Assembly: GCA_002803225.1 (NCBI GenBank)
Contig: NXFV01002048.1
Location: forward strand, 1 to 45,637
From: Gamarada debralockiae
Lineage: Eukaryota > Ascomycota > Leotiomycetes > Helotiales > Hyphodiscaceae
Length of the DNA stretch: 45,637 nt
Direction of reading: 5' to 3'
Shown here: one piece after another, positions 1 to 10,307 of the stretch
Numbering within the stretch: the first letter of the stretch is position 1
Layout of the letters: the number at the start of each line of letters is the position of its first letter
The notes under the pieces: generated by a model
The model's database searches: none
Seen by the model: the letters and a program-made list of their open reading frames with translations, nothing else
Told to the model about the DNA's origin: nothing
Translations under genes and position numbers: made by a program

Positions 1-208
1 CAAACGCCCCTCTGACATTTGCATGCTGTCAAACCCTGTCGATCCTCCTGTCAAGCTTTTCCACCTCATCTCGCCTCACCATCTTTCACCTCGAATTTCT
101 AATTTCCATCGATTGACTGGCCTATGACTGGCTCTCCCACCCTTGAAATGCGGCTGTAACCTTCCACACGCAGAAGAACAACGCAGGGATTGATGCCGCC
201 CAGGCCGA

Positions 209-218
209 TTATCTTATC
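209..218 (-). promoter_or_regulatory. Tandem GATA sites
   Basis: Two TATC cores (210-213 and 215-218) lie five bases apart and read as two GATA sites on the minus strand. Fungal GATA factors such as AreA/NIT2 bind paired GATA sites upstream of nitrogen-regulated genes. That this pair is used is inference; single GATA motifs are frequent by chance. Confidence 0.25.
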
Positions 219-232
219 TCTAGGGCATCTAA

Positions 233-244
233 GAGCACGTGCTC
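233..244. promoter_or_regulatory. 12-bp palindrome with CACGTG core, candidate phosphate-regulator site
   Basis: The sequence GAGCACGTGCTC is a perfect 12-bp inverted repeat about 436 bp upstream of the acid phosphatase start codon. CACGTG is the core bound by bHLH factors, including Neurospora NUC-1 and yeast Pho4, which activate repressible phosphatases under phosphate starvation. Site and position are seen; the regulatory role is inferred. Confidence 0.4.
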
Positions 245-679
245 CTGCATGTTTTAATTACCTTCCAGTTCAAGATCCTCTCATCTTTCCAAGTTTACCA
301 ATCTGATGCTTTTCTTTCGCCACGGGTCGTTGAATGCAGCTGGAGCATGTGCGCGCCGACGGGCCCGACAAAGTGGAAGCGCGCAAGTGTATGAATACGA
401 GTTGGAAAGCTCGAGCATGTCACCATGTGCCCACACAACAATGCAGGCTTTCATGCCCGCAAAGATCTGCTGAAGGAAGCTTTTCTTGATCTTTCTGGGC
501 CTTGCGCACATTTAGTGATGTAATGTAGGCCGCTTATCCACTTTTGCGGGAAGATTCAGGGGATCACTCGTTCCTACAAGTAATGGTGACCATCCCAAGT
601 TTTCTATTCGAGCTGTCCCCAGATCTTGCGAAAATCGACACCCCAGAAGTCTCGATTCGCAATCGAAACTCACGGCAAG

Positions 680-2977
680 ATGTTGTTCCTCACCACAGCT
701 GCCCTGGCCCTGGCCTCAGTTGCTTTGGGACAAAGTTCTTCTACCAACGTCCCGAATACCTCGACAGGTACTGCCGCCATTGCTTCGGAACTCGCAACGG
801 CCACTCCACTTTCTCCCGTGACCAATGTCAAGGGAAAAGCGTTCGACCGTTTGGTCGTTCTCATGATGGAGAATATCGATTTGACAATTGCCATGGAGAA
901 CCGTACGCTTCCACTCCTCAACTCCTAAGGGATTTTAACTAACAACTCATAGCAAACATGGCTCTTCTTGGAGAAAAGGGCATCGTTCTCACCAACTACT
1001 TCGGCACCACTCATCCAAGTGAGCCTAACTATTGTGCCATCCATGGCGGTGACAACTTTGGAATGGACAACGACGACTTCAATCAGATCCCTGCCAATGT
1101 GTCCACAATTTGGGATCTGTTGGAGGCAAAGGGAATTTCATATGGCGAATACCAAGAAGATCTACCATATCCAGGCTTCGAAGGTTATCAGTACCTCGAC
1201 CCAGTGACAGGTGCCAACAACTATGTCCGAAAACACAAGTATGTATTCCGATGGAGCATTTCCCATAGACGTCGAACTCCGCAAAAGCTAATCTTGTTGC
1301 AGCCCTGCAGTATTGTACAACAAAAACGCGCCTCGATTCAACACCATCAAGAGCCTTGAGCAGTTCTATATCGACCTTGACAACAATGAACTTCCTCAGT
1401 ACATGTTCATCACGCCGAATATGTGTAAGTTCGGGGCTTTCATCAACTGGTGGAGATATCACTGACCTTTACCACCAGTGAACGACGCACATGATACCAG
1501 CATTGTGTATGGCGCTGATTGGCTGTATCCTTTCCTGGAACCATTGTTAGTCAACGAGAACTTCATGAACAACACACTCCTCGTCATCAGTAAGCTCTTC
1601 TAATGCCTCATTTGGAGGGCAGGAAGCTAACCTTTGTGACAGACTTTGACGAAGATGAGACATACACAATCGGAAACCGTGTCATGACTATCCTGATCAG
1701 TGATGCTATGCCCACCGACTTGATCGGAACACAGGATGACAGCTTCTACACTCACTACTCCGTCATCTCCACCATGGAGGCCAACTGGGGTCTGAACCAT
1801 CTCGGTCGCTGGGACACCTGGGCCAACGTCTTCAGCTGGGTTGCAAACCTTACTGGTGATGTTGTCCGCGAACCAGATGTTCCTCTCACCGACGTTTTCA
1901 TGAACCAGTCTTACCCTGGAGCGTTTGCCGTGTCAAACTGGGGTCCTATGCCTGCTCCCAACGTCTCTGGTATTGTTAACGGAAGGACCATCTTTCCCGA
2001 GGTTCTCGAGCAATGGGGCGATGTAAGTATTTATTTATTTATTTATTTTTGTTTTTTTTGAGGTTGTTTCTTGGACTCCACTAATGATTGAATAGCTGCA
2101 AGAATGCTCGTACTATGACGATAGAGTTGTTCCACCTGACGGATTGAGACTCCCCAAGTCTCTCCCTGCCAAGTGCTTGACCCTGGGCCCAAAGCCTTTA
2201 TCCAGCTCTTCTAGTTCCAGTTCCTCCACAATCAGCACTTCTCCGACAACCACATCATCGTCTTCGGTGATCACATCGGCGTCTTCAGTCCTGTCAACAA
2301 GCTCAGGCGTCTACGTTAACTCCTCTTCCAGCACATCTGCTTCATTGACTTCGCTTATGAGCTCTTCCCTGCCTCTCTCAACAAGCGCCTCAGCCGTTGC
2401 CTCCACTGGGGAATCCTCCTCTGGTGCTACATCATACTCGACCTCCACAGTCTGGACCACTTACGTGTCCTCTGTCATCAAATGCGCGCCAACCGTGACA
2501 GATTGTCCCGCCAATTCAATTTCTCTGACCACGGTGACTGTTGCTATCTCAACAACCATTTGTCCCGTGACAGCAGCAGAAGGTTCCTCGTCATCTGAGA
2601 TTATCCTCCCGTCAGAATCATCTCCTGCTGCTGCCGTGGCTCCTAGCACCTCAGCGGAGGTTATTGCCCCAGTCGCATCTTCATCTCCAGCTGTGGTAGC
2701 TGTGATCTCCACCTCGCCCAAGATTCCAGCCTCAAGTGCGCCTGCCGTGGCTGTCAGTACTCCAGAGACTGAAACCTCCAGCGCTGGGGGTGTTCTTGCC
2801 AGCAGCTCTCCAGCTGGAGCTTCTTCAAACGCAACTGTGCCCGTCGGTACTGGAAGTCGAACGTATACTAGCAGCACTACAGCGGCTGCTTTCACCGGGG
2901 CTGCTGCTTCCAACTATAATGGTCTGAAGATGGCATGGACATGTGTGGTTGGAGCTATGGCGGTGTTCTTGTTCTAA
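680..2977 (+). CDS. GPI-anchored acid phosphatase / phosphoesterase family protein
   Basis: Six exons fit: 680-902, 953-1238, 1303-1424, 1479-1589, 1643-2022 and 2096-2977. All phases close, giving about 667 residues. The start at 680 is chosen because it begins directly with a signal peptide (MLFLTTAALALASVALGQ); an upstream in-frame ATG at 626 would bury it. The body matches the phosphoesterase family (PF04185: fungal acid phosphatases, phospholipase C-like enzymes). Supporting motifs are a VVLMMEN segment near residue 60, THPSEPNY in exon 2, where family members carry the active-site hydroxyl, and FDEDETYT at the exon 5 start. From about residue 390 a long Ser/Thr/Pro-rich stalk leads to a hydrophobic C-terminal tail, typical of a GPI signal. 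It probably hydrolyses phosphate esters at the cell wall. Family is confident; exact substrate is not. Confidence 0.88.
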
Positions 2978-3410
2978 GCATAGAGTTGCCACATTATTAA
3001 TTTTAATTAACCTTGATTGATGTGTAACATGCATCAAGAAATCTCTGGAAGCTATTGTCGTTCCGGGTGTGCGTCGTATCTCTCTGTAATTGTTTGCTCA
3101 CACCACTCCGTGGTTTTGTCGCAGATTGAAGTTCCCAACCAAAACCTAATCGTCTCCACATAATATCAACTTCCCCGCGTTCTTCCACCTAGAAACAAAC
3201 CGTCAAAACCTCCTGTTTATCCAACAACACATCTTCTATATGCGTCGTCCTTCTCATCTTCCCTTTCCACCCCAAAAGCTGAGCATCTGCCCTCACAGCA
3301 CACGAAAACACAGTACTCCATCCCCTGACACCAGCATCACAGAACGCAGTGGCGGCAGCTGCCTCCCGACTTCCATGTTTCTTAAGCATAAACATTCCCA
3401 TTCCATTTCC

Positions 3411-4505
3411 CTATGAGGATCTCACGCCCTGAACTTCAGCTCTCACAACAGAAAGGTACACCCAGCCGACTTCCTGAAAGAGTCTGTTTCTTTTGTCGTA
3501 GCAAAGTTGGCACGCCCATTTGTTCCTCGCTATGGGAGGGACTTCTTCTGTGTCACGTTTCTCATCCTTATCCTCCTTGTCGTCTTTGTCGTCCTTACTT
3601 TCATTGTCCGAAGAGGAAGCGAAAGAGGGTGTGGTCGATGGAGTAACGGGATCGTCAGGATGCAGCACCTTACAATCACCCCAGATATTCCGCACAACGG
3701 ACTCTTCAAGATCGTCGAATAGCGTGAACACCTCCCCCATCACAATACAGGGCGTGTCCAGTCCCGCCGGCTTCGGCTCATCGATAGGATTCCGCTCCCT
3801 CAACCCAGACTTCCTCATTTCCACTAGTTCGGATGTGGTAGGCATGGTATACCACCGCTCCTCACTCTGTGCCAGGAGCCAAGAATACTTGTACAGATCC
3901 TGGATCGTGAACTCAGCATTTGTGACATAGCATCGCTTGTTAAATGGAAGTAGCAAGACGTATCTATCGTATCTAGCGTCTAGGATATATGAATCATCGT
4001 CGTATTTTCGGTCGAAGAGATCTTCAAAGGACTTGATAATTGGGAGTTGTTGAGCTGGGCGGAAATTGGAAACGACGGGCCTTGGAGGTGGAGGACGTGC
4101 TACTACCTCTACCGGCCTTGTGGCATCATCTTGGCAGCGCAAGTCTGGGATTGGAGGCGGATTTTTGATGCCGTTAAGACGGGGTATTTCGACGACTTCG
4201 TCTTGGAGTCTGAGATTTGGCGTGGGATGCGCTTCGTTTTCAGTATCGTCAGGACGAGGGGAGTGACGAGGCTTCGTCTGCCAATTTTCCACAAGAGGTA
4301 ACGGATGGGATGCCCGTGGTGCCGGTGGGACCTTGCTGTCCATATCTGGACTTAAATTGAAATTTTCTTCATCCGCGAGTTTGCGATCCATCGCGGAAGT
4401 GATAGCGGGGGTGGAGGTTGGCACAGTGTCCCTCAACCCGCAGTTGCAATTCATCCCGCTTCGATTGGGTAACACGATTGGCTCGATGTCGTTGGGTGAG
4501 GACAA
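3411..4505 (-). CDS. Uncharacterised proline-rich protein
   Basis: An uninterrupted 364-codon frame. I do not recognise a named family. The N-terminal 160 residues are Pro/Arg-rich and low complexity. Residues from about 165 to 275 look like a folded region (ILDARYDRYVLLLPFNKR, then a Trp/Tyr-rich stretch). This is followed by an Asp/Glu/Lys-rich run of about 25 residues and a short CQLC motif near residue 334 that could be half of a zinc-binding site. The 3' end is uncertain: a donor in the last codons (GGC|GTGAGA) and an acceptor at about 3325 would splice in phase to a Cys-rich exon ending at about 3218, adding several cysteines. Coding status is supported by length and amino-acid composition only. 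Confidence 0.6.
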   Translation of the reverse strand: MSSPNDIEPIVLPNRSGMNCNCGLRDTVPTSTPAITSAMDRKLADEENFNLSPDMDSKVPPAPRASHPLPLVENWQTKPRHSPRPDDTENEAHPTPNLRLQDEVVEIPRLNGIKNPPPIPDLRCQDDATRPVEVVARPPPPRPVVSNFRPAQQLPIIKSFEDLFDRKYDDDSYILDARYDRYVLLLPFNKRCYVTNAEFTIQDLYKYSWLLAQSEERWYTMPTTSELVEMRKSGLRERNPIDEPKPAGLDTPCIVMGEVFTLFDDLEESVVRNIWGDCKVLHPDDPVTPSTTPSFASSSDNESKDDKDDKEDKDEKRDTEEVPPIARNKWACQLCYDKRNRLFQEVGWVYLSVVRAEVQGVRSS

Positions 4506-5334
4506 TTCCCCCCAAGGATTCGCGTTAGAAATATAAAACCTATAACTGTATTTTTCGTAGTAGATTTATCGTCCAATATCAAAAGTAAACGTAGAAGATG
4601 GAGAAATAGCATGCTTCCCGAAATCGGCCTAAATTATGACCGCGCTTATAAAATAGAATATCAGGACAATCCAACAAATAACGCGCCAATGGTAGCGGAG
4701 CAGGGCTGCTGTACATAGTTGTCGATGTGTTCAAAGTGCGATCTCTACATGGAGTACGGTATTAGTTGCTCTACAAGATTCTAATCCCTCAGATATAACG
4801 AACGATTTGCCTTCTAGGAAAGGCACTCTTAGTAGAATTGAATCCTCTCGATCTCTCTATTACTCACTACAATTGAATGATTAATTTCGAGAATTTACTA
4901 AAAGCCATCCCCTGGATTACAAATCGTTCATGATTTCTGAGCGTTTTGGGGTCTTATATTACAATTAAACGATAATGTCCACACTGAAGAGCGCTTATGC
5001 TAGAGTGACTGTCCTGGGAAAAGCGGAGTTGGAAGAAAGTTCAGAGCCTTGCGCGACAGTGGCTTGCATAGCCGAGCGCGTTCGGCCGAACATTGAGGCT
5101 CTGGAAGCTGGGAACTGTCGGATCAGGCGATAAATTGAGGTAAAATCATGAATATATTGATATCTAAAGAGTTCAGAATTGTAAGGTTGCAAGAACCCTA
5201 GATATGGCCAATGAACTCTAAGCCTGAAAGAGAATGCTGACACAGCATCATTAAAATGCCCCGCAGGCATGTACAATTAAAGAGTATATTGAGCTGGATG
5301 ATCAACAGCCCAAGTTGAGGGACAAGTTGACATC
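4506..5334. other. AT-rich stretch without a recognisable gene
   Basis: About 0.8 kb between the proline-rich gene and the HET pseudogene. It is AT-rich with stops in all frames; the short reading frames in it show no domain features. It probably contains the promoter of the minus-strand gene ending at 4505 and eroded sequence continuous with the pseudogene region. Confidence 0.4.
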
Positions 5335-6762
5335 ATGAGCTTTAACACCACTTCCCATTCATGTATCGATGATCGACCGCTTGCGAAGCTCTCAGGACCT
5401 CCGTTAAGACGGCCTGGAGGTCTTGTCCATAACCCATTCGAATACAAATCTCGGATTTCCGGGTAAAGCATTCGCCTTCTCGAAATCGATCCTACCGGCG
5501 TTGGAGAGGAGGACCTCATTTCTGTCGGGCTCTTTGAATCTAGCCTCGACTGTCCTCCGGAATACGCCGCATTATCCTACACCTGGATGACCTCAGGATA
5601 CGGTTGAGATCTTGTGCCACCGACAGCGCCTTTCCGTTACCAGAAATCTTCACTCGGCTCTATGAAATATCTTGAGTTTCCGCGACCTCTTTTGGCTTGC
5701 CTAGCTGACCCGGAATTTTGTGGCCACAGACCCTCGGGACAAAATCTTCGCAGTCGTTCGGCCCGCTGAGGATGTGCCGACAGATCTTTCCAATTACAGT
5801 TTCAGCTTCAAGCAGGTTCTCATTAACGTTCCAGGGCACATGATATCTCAGAAATCACTCGATATTCTTTCTCTTGCTCAAGCAATGGGAGACCACCCGG
5901 ATGTCCCAGCTTGGTTGGGTTCCCCAGTGCTCCTTGTTGGAGCCGTCTTACATTTCGCTCATCGCTCTCTTCCAAAATCTATCCGCAAGTCCATACTGCT
6001 TTGGGGCTATTATATATGACATTGTATTGAACAATGGAAGTCAAGTTTCCAACAGCAATTCTACAGAGCTTCAATGAAGAGCATCCAGGCGTCTATTTCA
6101 TCTTTCAAAGGGAAATATTGTAACTTCTCACAATTGATTCAGGTTTTACTGCTCGAAGACAAACTGATTGATATGATCTTAGATATCACCCCAAACCCTC
6201 AAAATAACGCGACTAGATCCCTCATGGCACTGCTAATCTGTTGCAATCTCTACCGAAAGAACGTATTCCACGAAGAAAACAGTGGATTTCTTCTGCGCTT
6301 GCAAAGAGCGTTCCAAGAAATCGTCGAATTCCAGGTAATGTGTAAGACGAAAGTGTCAAGGTAGTATTCTACCTACTGGTTAAACACATTCCGAGGTCTA
6401 CTGGAGGTCAATGTTTCTTGACGCCTCAGGTGCCCGCCCAAGTTCCCACGAGGCGCTGTTTGAAGCCTGTGTTGGTTATGCCTCCAGATGATGAAGCATG
6501 CATCGATAGCTATTTTTGTAGCGCTGAAAAGAATACCGAAGCGTTCAATATTATTGAAGGAATATAGTTCTTGCGCCACCTCTATATTACGAGTAGAGGG
6601 TACATCGGGTGGGTGGCACCCCAGTCGCACATTGGGGATGAGATTTGGGTCTTCAGAGGCTCTTGTTTCCCATTTGTGGTCAGGAAGGATAGCACACGCG
6701 AGGGCTATCGACTTTGCGGAGATACGTATCTTCATGGCCTATTAGGTCCTAGTATTTTTTGA
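5335..6762 (+). pseudogene. Degenerate heterokaryon-incompatibility (HET domain) gene
   Basis: Pieces of a HET protein are readable in order on the plus strand but in shifting frames. From an ATG at 5335 the frame reads to a TAA at 5464, then continues with SIRLLEIDP and PPEYAALSYTW, the classic HET opening, before a TGA. About 110 bp later ATDPRDKIFAVV appears (5720), a segment usually roughly 250 residues further on, so the domain core is deleted. SLDILSLAQAMGDHPDVPAW follows, then a frameshift. The C-terminal signature reappears in another frame at 6571-6762 (GYIGW, IGDEIWVF, YRLCGDTYLHGLL). Intact HET proteins trigger non-self recognition cell death. This copy has stops, frameshifts and an internal deletion and cannot encode one. 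Confidence 0.85.
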
Positions 6763-7180
6763 GAAACCATCTACGCCGGAGAAGATGGCAATTATTTGAC
6801 AGACCATGTTTTCATTATCTCAGTTACGAGCATCCTTTGTCTCAACGTTTTAGATGCATTACTGTCATAATTTATTCCATTGACAGGTGGCTTTGTGAAT
6901 CACTGCTATGAGAGTTCAGTGGTGGACTCGTCCAGAGTGGAGGAGTCGAAGTTCATAGCGACTTTGAAAAAACTTATTCTAATATATCATGCGCTACTCA
7001 TATCGTACAGAAGGCTTTCAAGAGAAAATTCGTATCAGTTGAAAGGTATTGAGGCAATTAATAGCAAGTATTGGGTAAAGGTTAGATGTCCAAGGGAAGA
7101 GACTGTTGGGGGATGGACTAGTGATATGGTACGAAAAAGCAACCCCTGAAGTAGACCGACCTAGCGTGACTGTTAATCTC
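6763..7180. other. Eroded intergenic sequence
   Basis: About 0.4 kb between the two pseudogenes. An 89-codon frame at 6880-7149 (+) has no recognisable feature and lies in the same degenerate region; I see no supportable gene. Confidence 0.35.
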
Positions 7181-8773
7181 CTAGCAACAATTCAAGAGCA
7201 AAATTTTTACCACCTCGTCATCCAACTCTGACCACCCGGCGTCCTTGAGTCTGCTCTCCTTATCATCCTCATCTGAGTTATCGGTGTCATGAGCAACACT
7301 CCCTTCTGAGCCAAGACATACGGGCTCATCCTCGTCATGATCTATTTGATCTCCTAACGCCGTCATTAGGCTGCCCTCTTTAGTCCACCAATATCTGGAT
7401 TCTTGATTTTTAGGGACGATGGTTGACTTGTTGGCGTCTGTGGGGCAATACGAAGCGGTGAACTCCCCAGGGAAATCCAGGAAGTCTCAAGCCTGAGACC
7501 ACTCGCGTTGCGGATATGATCTCTCGATCAAGCACGAAGGATCTAGATCGACGCCAGCCTGCGACAAGAATATATTAGGTTAAGTAAAACAGTATTCTAG
7601 ATCTGGAACTAGCTCGAGTTCGCTGGTTGCACTAGTCTCCAAGTCTAGGCTTTCCCAGACATTGGCGTGGTCTGTTTTATCAATTGAGGAGGCGTGGTCG
7701 AAAAAATCTCTAAGCAAGAGTTGGACTCGTGGATCTGGTAAGAAAGTTTTATTAACTCGATCGGAAATACCCTCGAACCCGGCATCGAGCTGTGAGATCG
7801 TGGGTCTGGGAATGGTGGGGAAAACGACGCCGGCGTCCGGTTTTGGGTCACTTTGTGACGAGGGACCAAAATCTCGTCGATAGTTGACAAAGCTGAAGAG
7901 CGTCGTCTGTATGCTAGCCCAAATGAACTGGACTTTACAGAAATGCATGACACTGAATAGTCTAGCGTAGCTTCTTCCACCCCCGCGAGATCAGATTCGG
8001 TGGTTACAACTCAGTTGAGAAGGTCTTTGATTCTGTTCCTATTCTCTCGGGTCTTCTCTCGAGGTTCCTTCGACCAGAAAATCCATTTCCACTTGCTGCC
8101 ATGAAACCTGGTTATTGGTACCGTGGGCCGTCAGGACAGTGGGCGCCCTATTGCCAGCTCGTTCCTCCCGGACAGATTCTCGCAACAAGACCTCAATCCT
8201 CCCTAAGACTAGCTCCATCCTTCCCAAAGCTGACAAAGCAAGGCTACTGACGAATGTATTGACAACGATGAGATGGAAGACCAGTTTAGATCGGATATCA
8301 CCCAGGTTTTCTGACGCCAGTCGGACACGATGCTAAGCATTTCGTCCCATTTTCTGGTACCGATACAAGTTCTTGTAATACAGCTAGAGTTTCTTCGAGG
8401 TTCTCTCTGATTTGACTTCTTTCTAGGCCCCGATCTCCGCCTCGGCGAAATTGTAATGATGTCGGATCTCGAGCTTAATAGAACCGTGTGGATCGAGCTG
8501 AGTTCTCCGCTGATTTCCTTGTCTGTTGAGCTGTCTTTTGGGAGCGAAATATAGTGGCATTTCTAGGACCTAGCTGATATCTAAGGAGCTGAAATACAAG
8601 GAGGGGAAGAGCTCTCTTATATCACAAAAGAGGGGAAAATACAGGCTATATCTGATTAGGCATTTCCAACCAACATCCCTGAACTCGCCGGGTGCATCTT
8701 TACATGGATTATACAGCTTTAGAACTAGTTGGTCAATGGCGAGGAAGTCGCCGACGCTGAAGTCAAATGACAT
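7181..8773 (-). pseudogene. Degenerate gene with fungal STAND/NACHT-type N-terminal domain
   Basis: The minus strand starts at 8773 with MSFDFSVGDFLAIDQLVLKL, resembling the N-terminal domain found on many fungal NACHT/ankyrin and related STAND proteins (typically MSFGFSVGDF). Reading on through frame changes, KEISGELSSIHTVL, LAVLQELVSVPEN and a helix-rich SALGRMELVLGRIEVLLRES segment (8039-8236) follow in the expected order, separated by stops. A further frame at 7580-7948 and an acidic tail at 7181-7489 may be its C-terminal part. No P-loop is visible. Stops and frameshifts make it non-functional. The family call rests on N-terminal resemblance only; the original C-terminal architecture is unknown. 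Confidence 0.6.
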
Positions 8774-9261
8774 TCTGGCGTGGACAAGTTTTGGACTTCC
8801 CCATCAAGATATGTAAGGGCTCCGTGGTTTTTGGACTCCATAAATGCGACATCTGGGATGTATTAGTTACGTTAATCATAAAATACAGATTTTGTAATTT
8901 CGAGATCTATGTGGAGTTGAGGGCGGCGCTCGCAACTTGAAGCACTCGGTCTCGTAAGGGGGAGGCCATGTGGAGCGTCGCCTTATGTGTTGAAAGAGAG
9001 TAAACTCGAATTTCGAATCGCACGTATTGCCGAACTTCTTTGTAATAGGCATGCTTGCTCGCAAGGCACAGGTAGTCCGGAACTATATACTACTAAATAA
9101 AAGCTTCTCTTCCAGCTGCAACTCTGAGTAATCAGAATTCATCATTGAGACAATGTCTCTCAACTTTGAGAGATGAGTCCTGAGGGAAATAAAAGCCGGC
9201 GACGCGTCGCAAATTTGATGATGCCGTAGGCTCATGTGGCTGTAAATAGCGTATCACTTGC
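8774..9261. other. Intergenic sequence between pseudogene and tandem repeat
   Basis: About 0.5 kb without a supportable gene. A 62-codon minus-strand frame (8876-9064) has no recognisable feature. The stretch probably includes the distal promoter of the PIG-P gene. Confidence 0.35.
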
Positions 9262-9427
9262 GCGGTCACTACGGATGACTACGGTCACCACAGATGACTG
9301 TACTCATCACAGAGGACTGCACTCATCACACAGGACTGCACTCATCACACAGGACTGCACTCATCACACAGGACTGTACTCATCACAGAGGACTGCGGTC
9401 ACCACAGATGAGCGCGGACACCCTAGT
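9262..9427 (+). repeat. 19-bp tandem repeat array with mirror-ordered variants
   Basis: Seven full 19-bp units occupy 9277-9409, flanked by partial units on both sides. Three variant types occur in the order A-B-C-C-C-B-A'. Unit A is GACTACGGTCACCACAGAT, B is GACTGTACTCATCACAGAG and C is GACTGCACTCATCACACAG; the last unit differs from A at one base. The array ends about 30 bp before the PIG-P start codon, so it lies in the promoter or 5' leader. Confidence 0.9.
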
Positions 9428-9441
9428 CACCTCGTCCTACG

Positions 9442-10158
9442 ATGCCCTCATCGTCTAACGACGGCGACGATGCCATCTTCCAATCCCACTACCGCGGCGA
9501 ATCCTCCTCCGACTCCTCCCCATCCCCTCCACCTCTCCAACACAACTACTTCGCTCCCCCCTTCTACAACCGCCCACCGACCCCCCTCCCACCGTCACCA
9601 TCACTAACATCTCTCTTGCGGCCCTCCCGACCAACAACCCCCGACTCCTCCGCCGACGAACTCGAGCCCGTCCCACGCGCATCTCCAAAAGTCCCAACTT
9701 ATGAATATTATGGCTTCGTGCTCTACCTCTTCTCGTCCCTCACCTTCCTTATGTACCTGCTGTGGTCGTACCTACCTTCGCCTTTCCTACACGCGCTCGG
9801 CATATACTACTTCCCGGATCGCTGGTGGTCGCTTGCGGTACCGTCATTTCTAGTTATGCTACTGGTTTACATATACGTTGCACTGGCGAGCTACAATACG
9901 GGGTATTTGACACTACCGTTGAGTTCGATTGAGACGATTATTGATGATGCGGCGAACGTGGCGACCATTGATGGCAAGGGCCGCATGAGGAGTAGCTATA
10001 AGAAGAGGGAGAGGGCTGCAAGCAGTGGGGTTAAAGATTGGAAGGAGATTTGGAGTCATGGTACGGATGCTGTCATGGATGTGCCTCTTGGAGGAGTGTG
10101 CGAGGTTTTATATGGGGACGGGAGGGAGATGGATGACGATGACGATGAGATCTCTTGA
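9442..10158 (+). CDS. GPI19: PIG-P subunit of GPI-GlcNAc transferase
   Basis: Intronless, 238 codons. Residues 1-80 are Ser/Pro-rich and low complexity. From about residue 82 the PIG-P domain (PF08510) is clear: PTYEYYGFVLYLFSS begins the first membrane segment (about 86-110), and the WWSLAVPSFLVMLLVYIYVA segment (about 128-150) is the second. The C-terminus has an acidic run. PIG-P (yeast Gpi19) is a subunit of the ER-membrane complex that transfers GlcNAc to phosphatidylinositol, the first step of GPI-anchor synthesis. The ATG at 9442 is the first in frame after the 19-bp repeats. The protein is longer than yeast Gpi19 because of the N-terminal extension, which is common in filamentous fungi. 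Confidence 0.9.
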   Translation: MPSSSNDGDDAIFQSHYRGESSSDSSPSPPPLQHNYFAPPFYNRPPTPLPPSPSLTSLLRPSRPTTPDSSADELEPVPRASPKVPTYEYYGFVLYLFSSLTFLMYLLWSYLPSPFLHALGIYYFPDRWWSLAVPSFLVMLLVYIYVALASYNTGYLTLPLSSIETIIDDAANVATIDGKGRMRSSYKKRERAASSGVKDWKEIWSHGTDAVMDVPLGGVCEVLYGDGREMDDDDDEIS

Positions 10159-10307
10159 GGAAGGTATATGGGTACTGTACAATGGAGATCTATCTATCTT
10201 GGGAATCTAAGAGCGCCCAGATAGACAAGGACACCAAGTGTAAAACGATCGAATCTCGAATGTTTCCCTTTTGGCAACCCTGAACGCCAAATTCAATCCC
10301 TCAAGCA

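Larger units (their letters stand above)
1..679. other. 5' intergenic region of the acid phosphatase gene
   Basis: No supportable gene is seen here; the short reading frames lack domain features and run across the likely promoter and 5' leader of the downstream phosphoesterase. The stretch holds a CACGTG palindrome and a pair of GATA-type sites, listed separately. Confidence 0.5.

Noticed and set aside
2461..2913. 150-codon minus-strand open frame
   Set aside because: Antisense shadow of the Ser/Thr-rich stalk of the acid phosphatase; low-complexity coding DNA often leaves the opposite strand open.
9262..9427. CRISPR-like array
   Set aside because: Units are contiguous 19-mers without spacers and the genome is fungal; it is a minisatellite.
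9236..9607. 123-codon frame running through the 19-bp repeats
   Set aside because: Its protein is only repeat translation plus a shifted reading of the PIG-P N-terminus; the PIG-P frame has the recognised domain.
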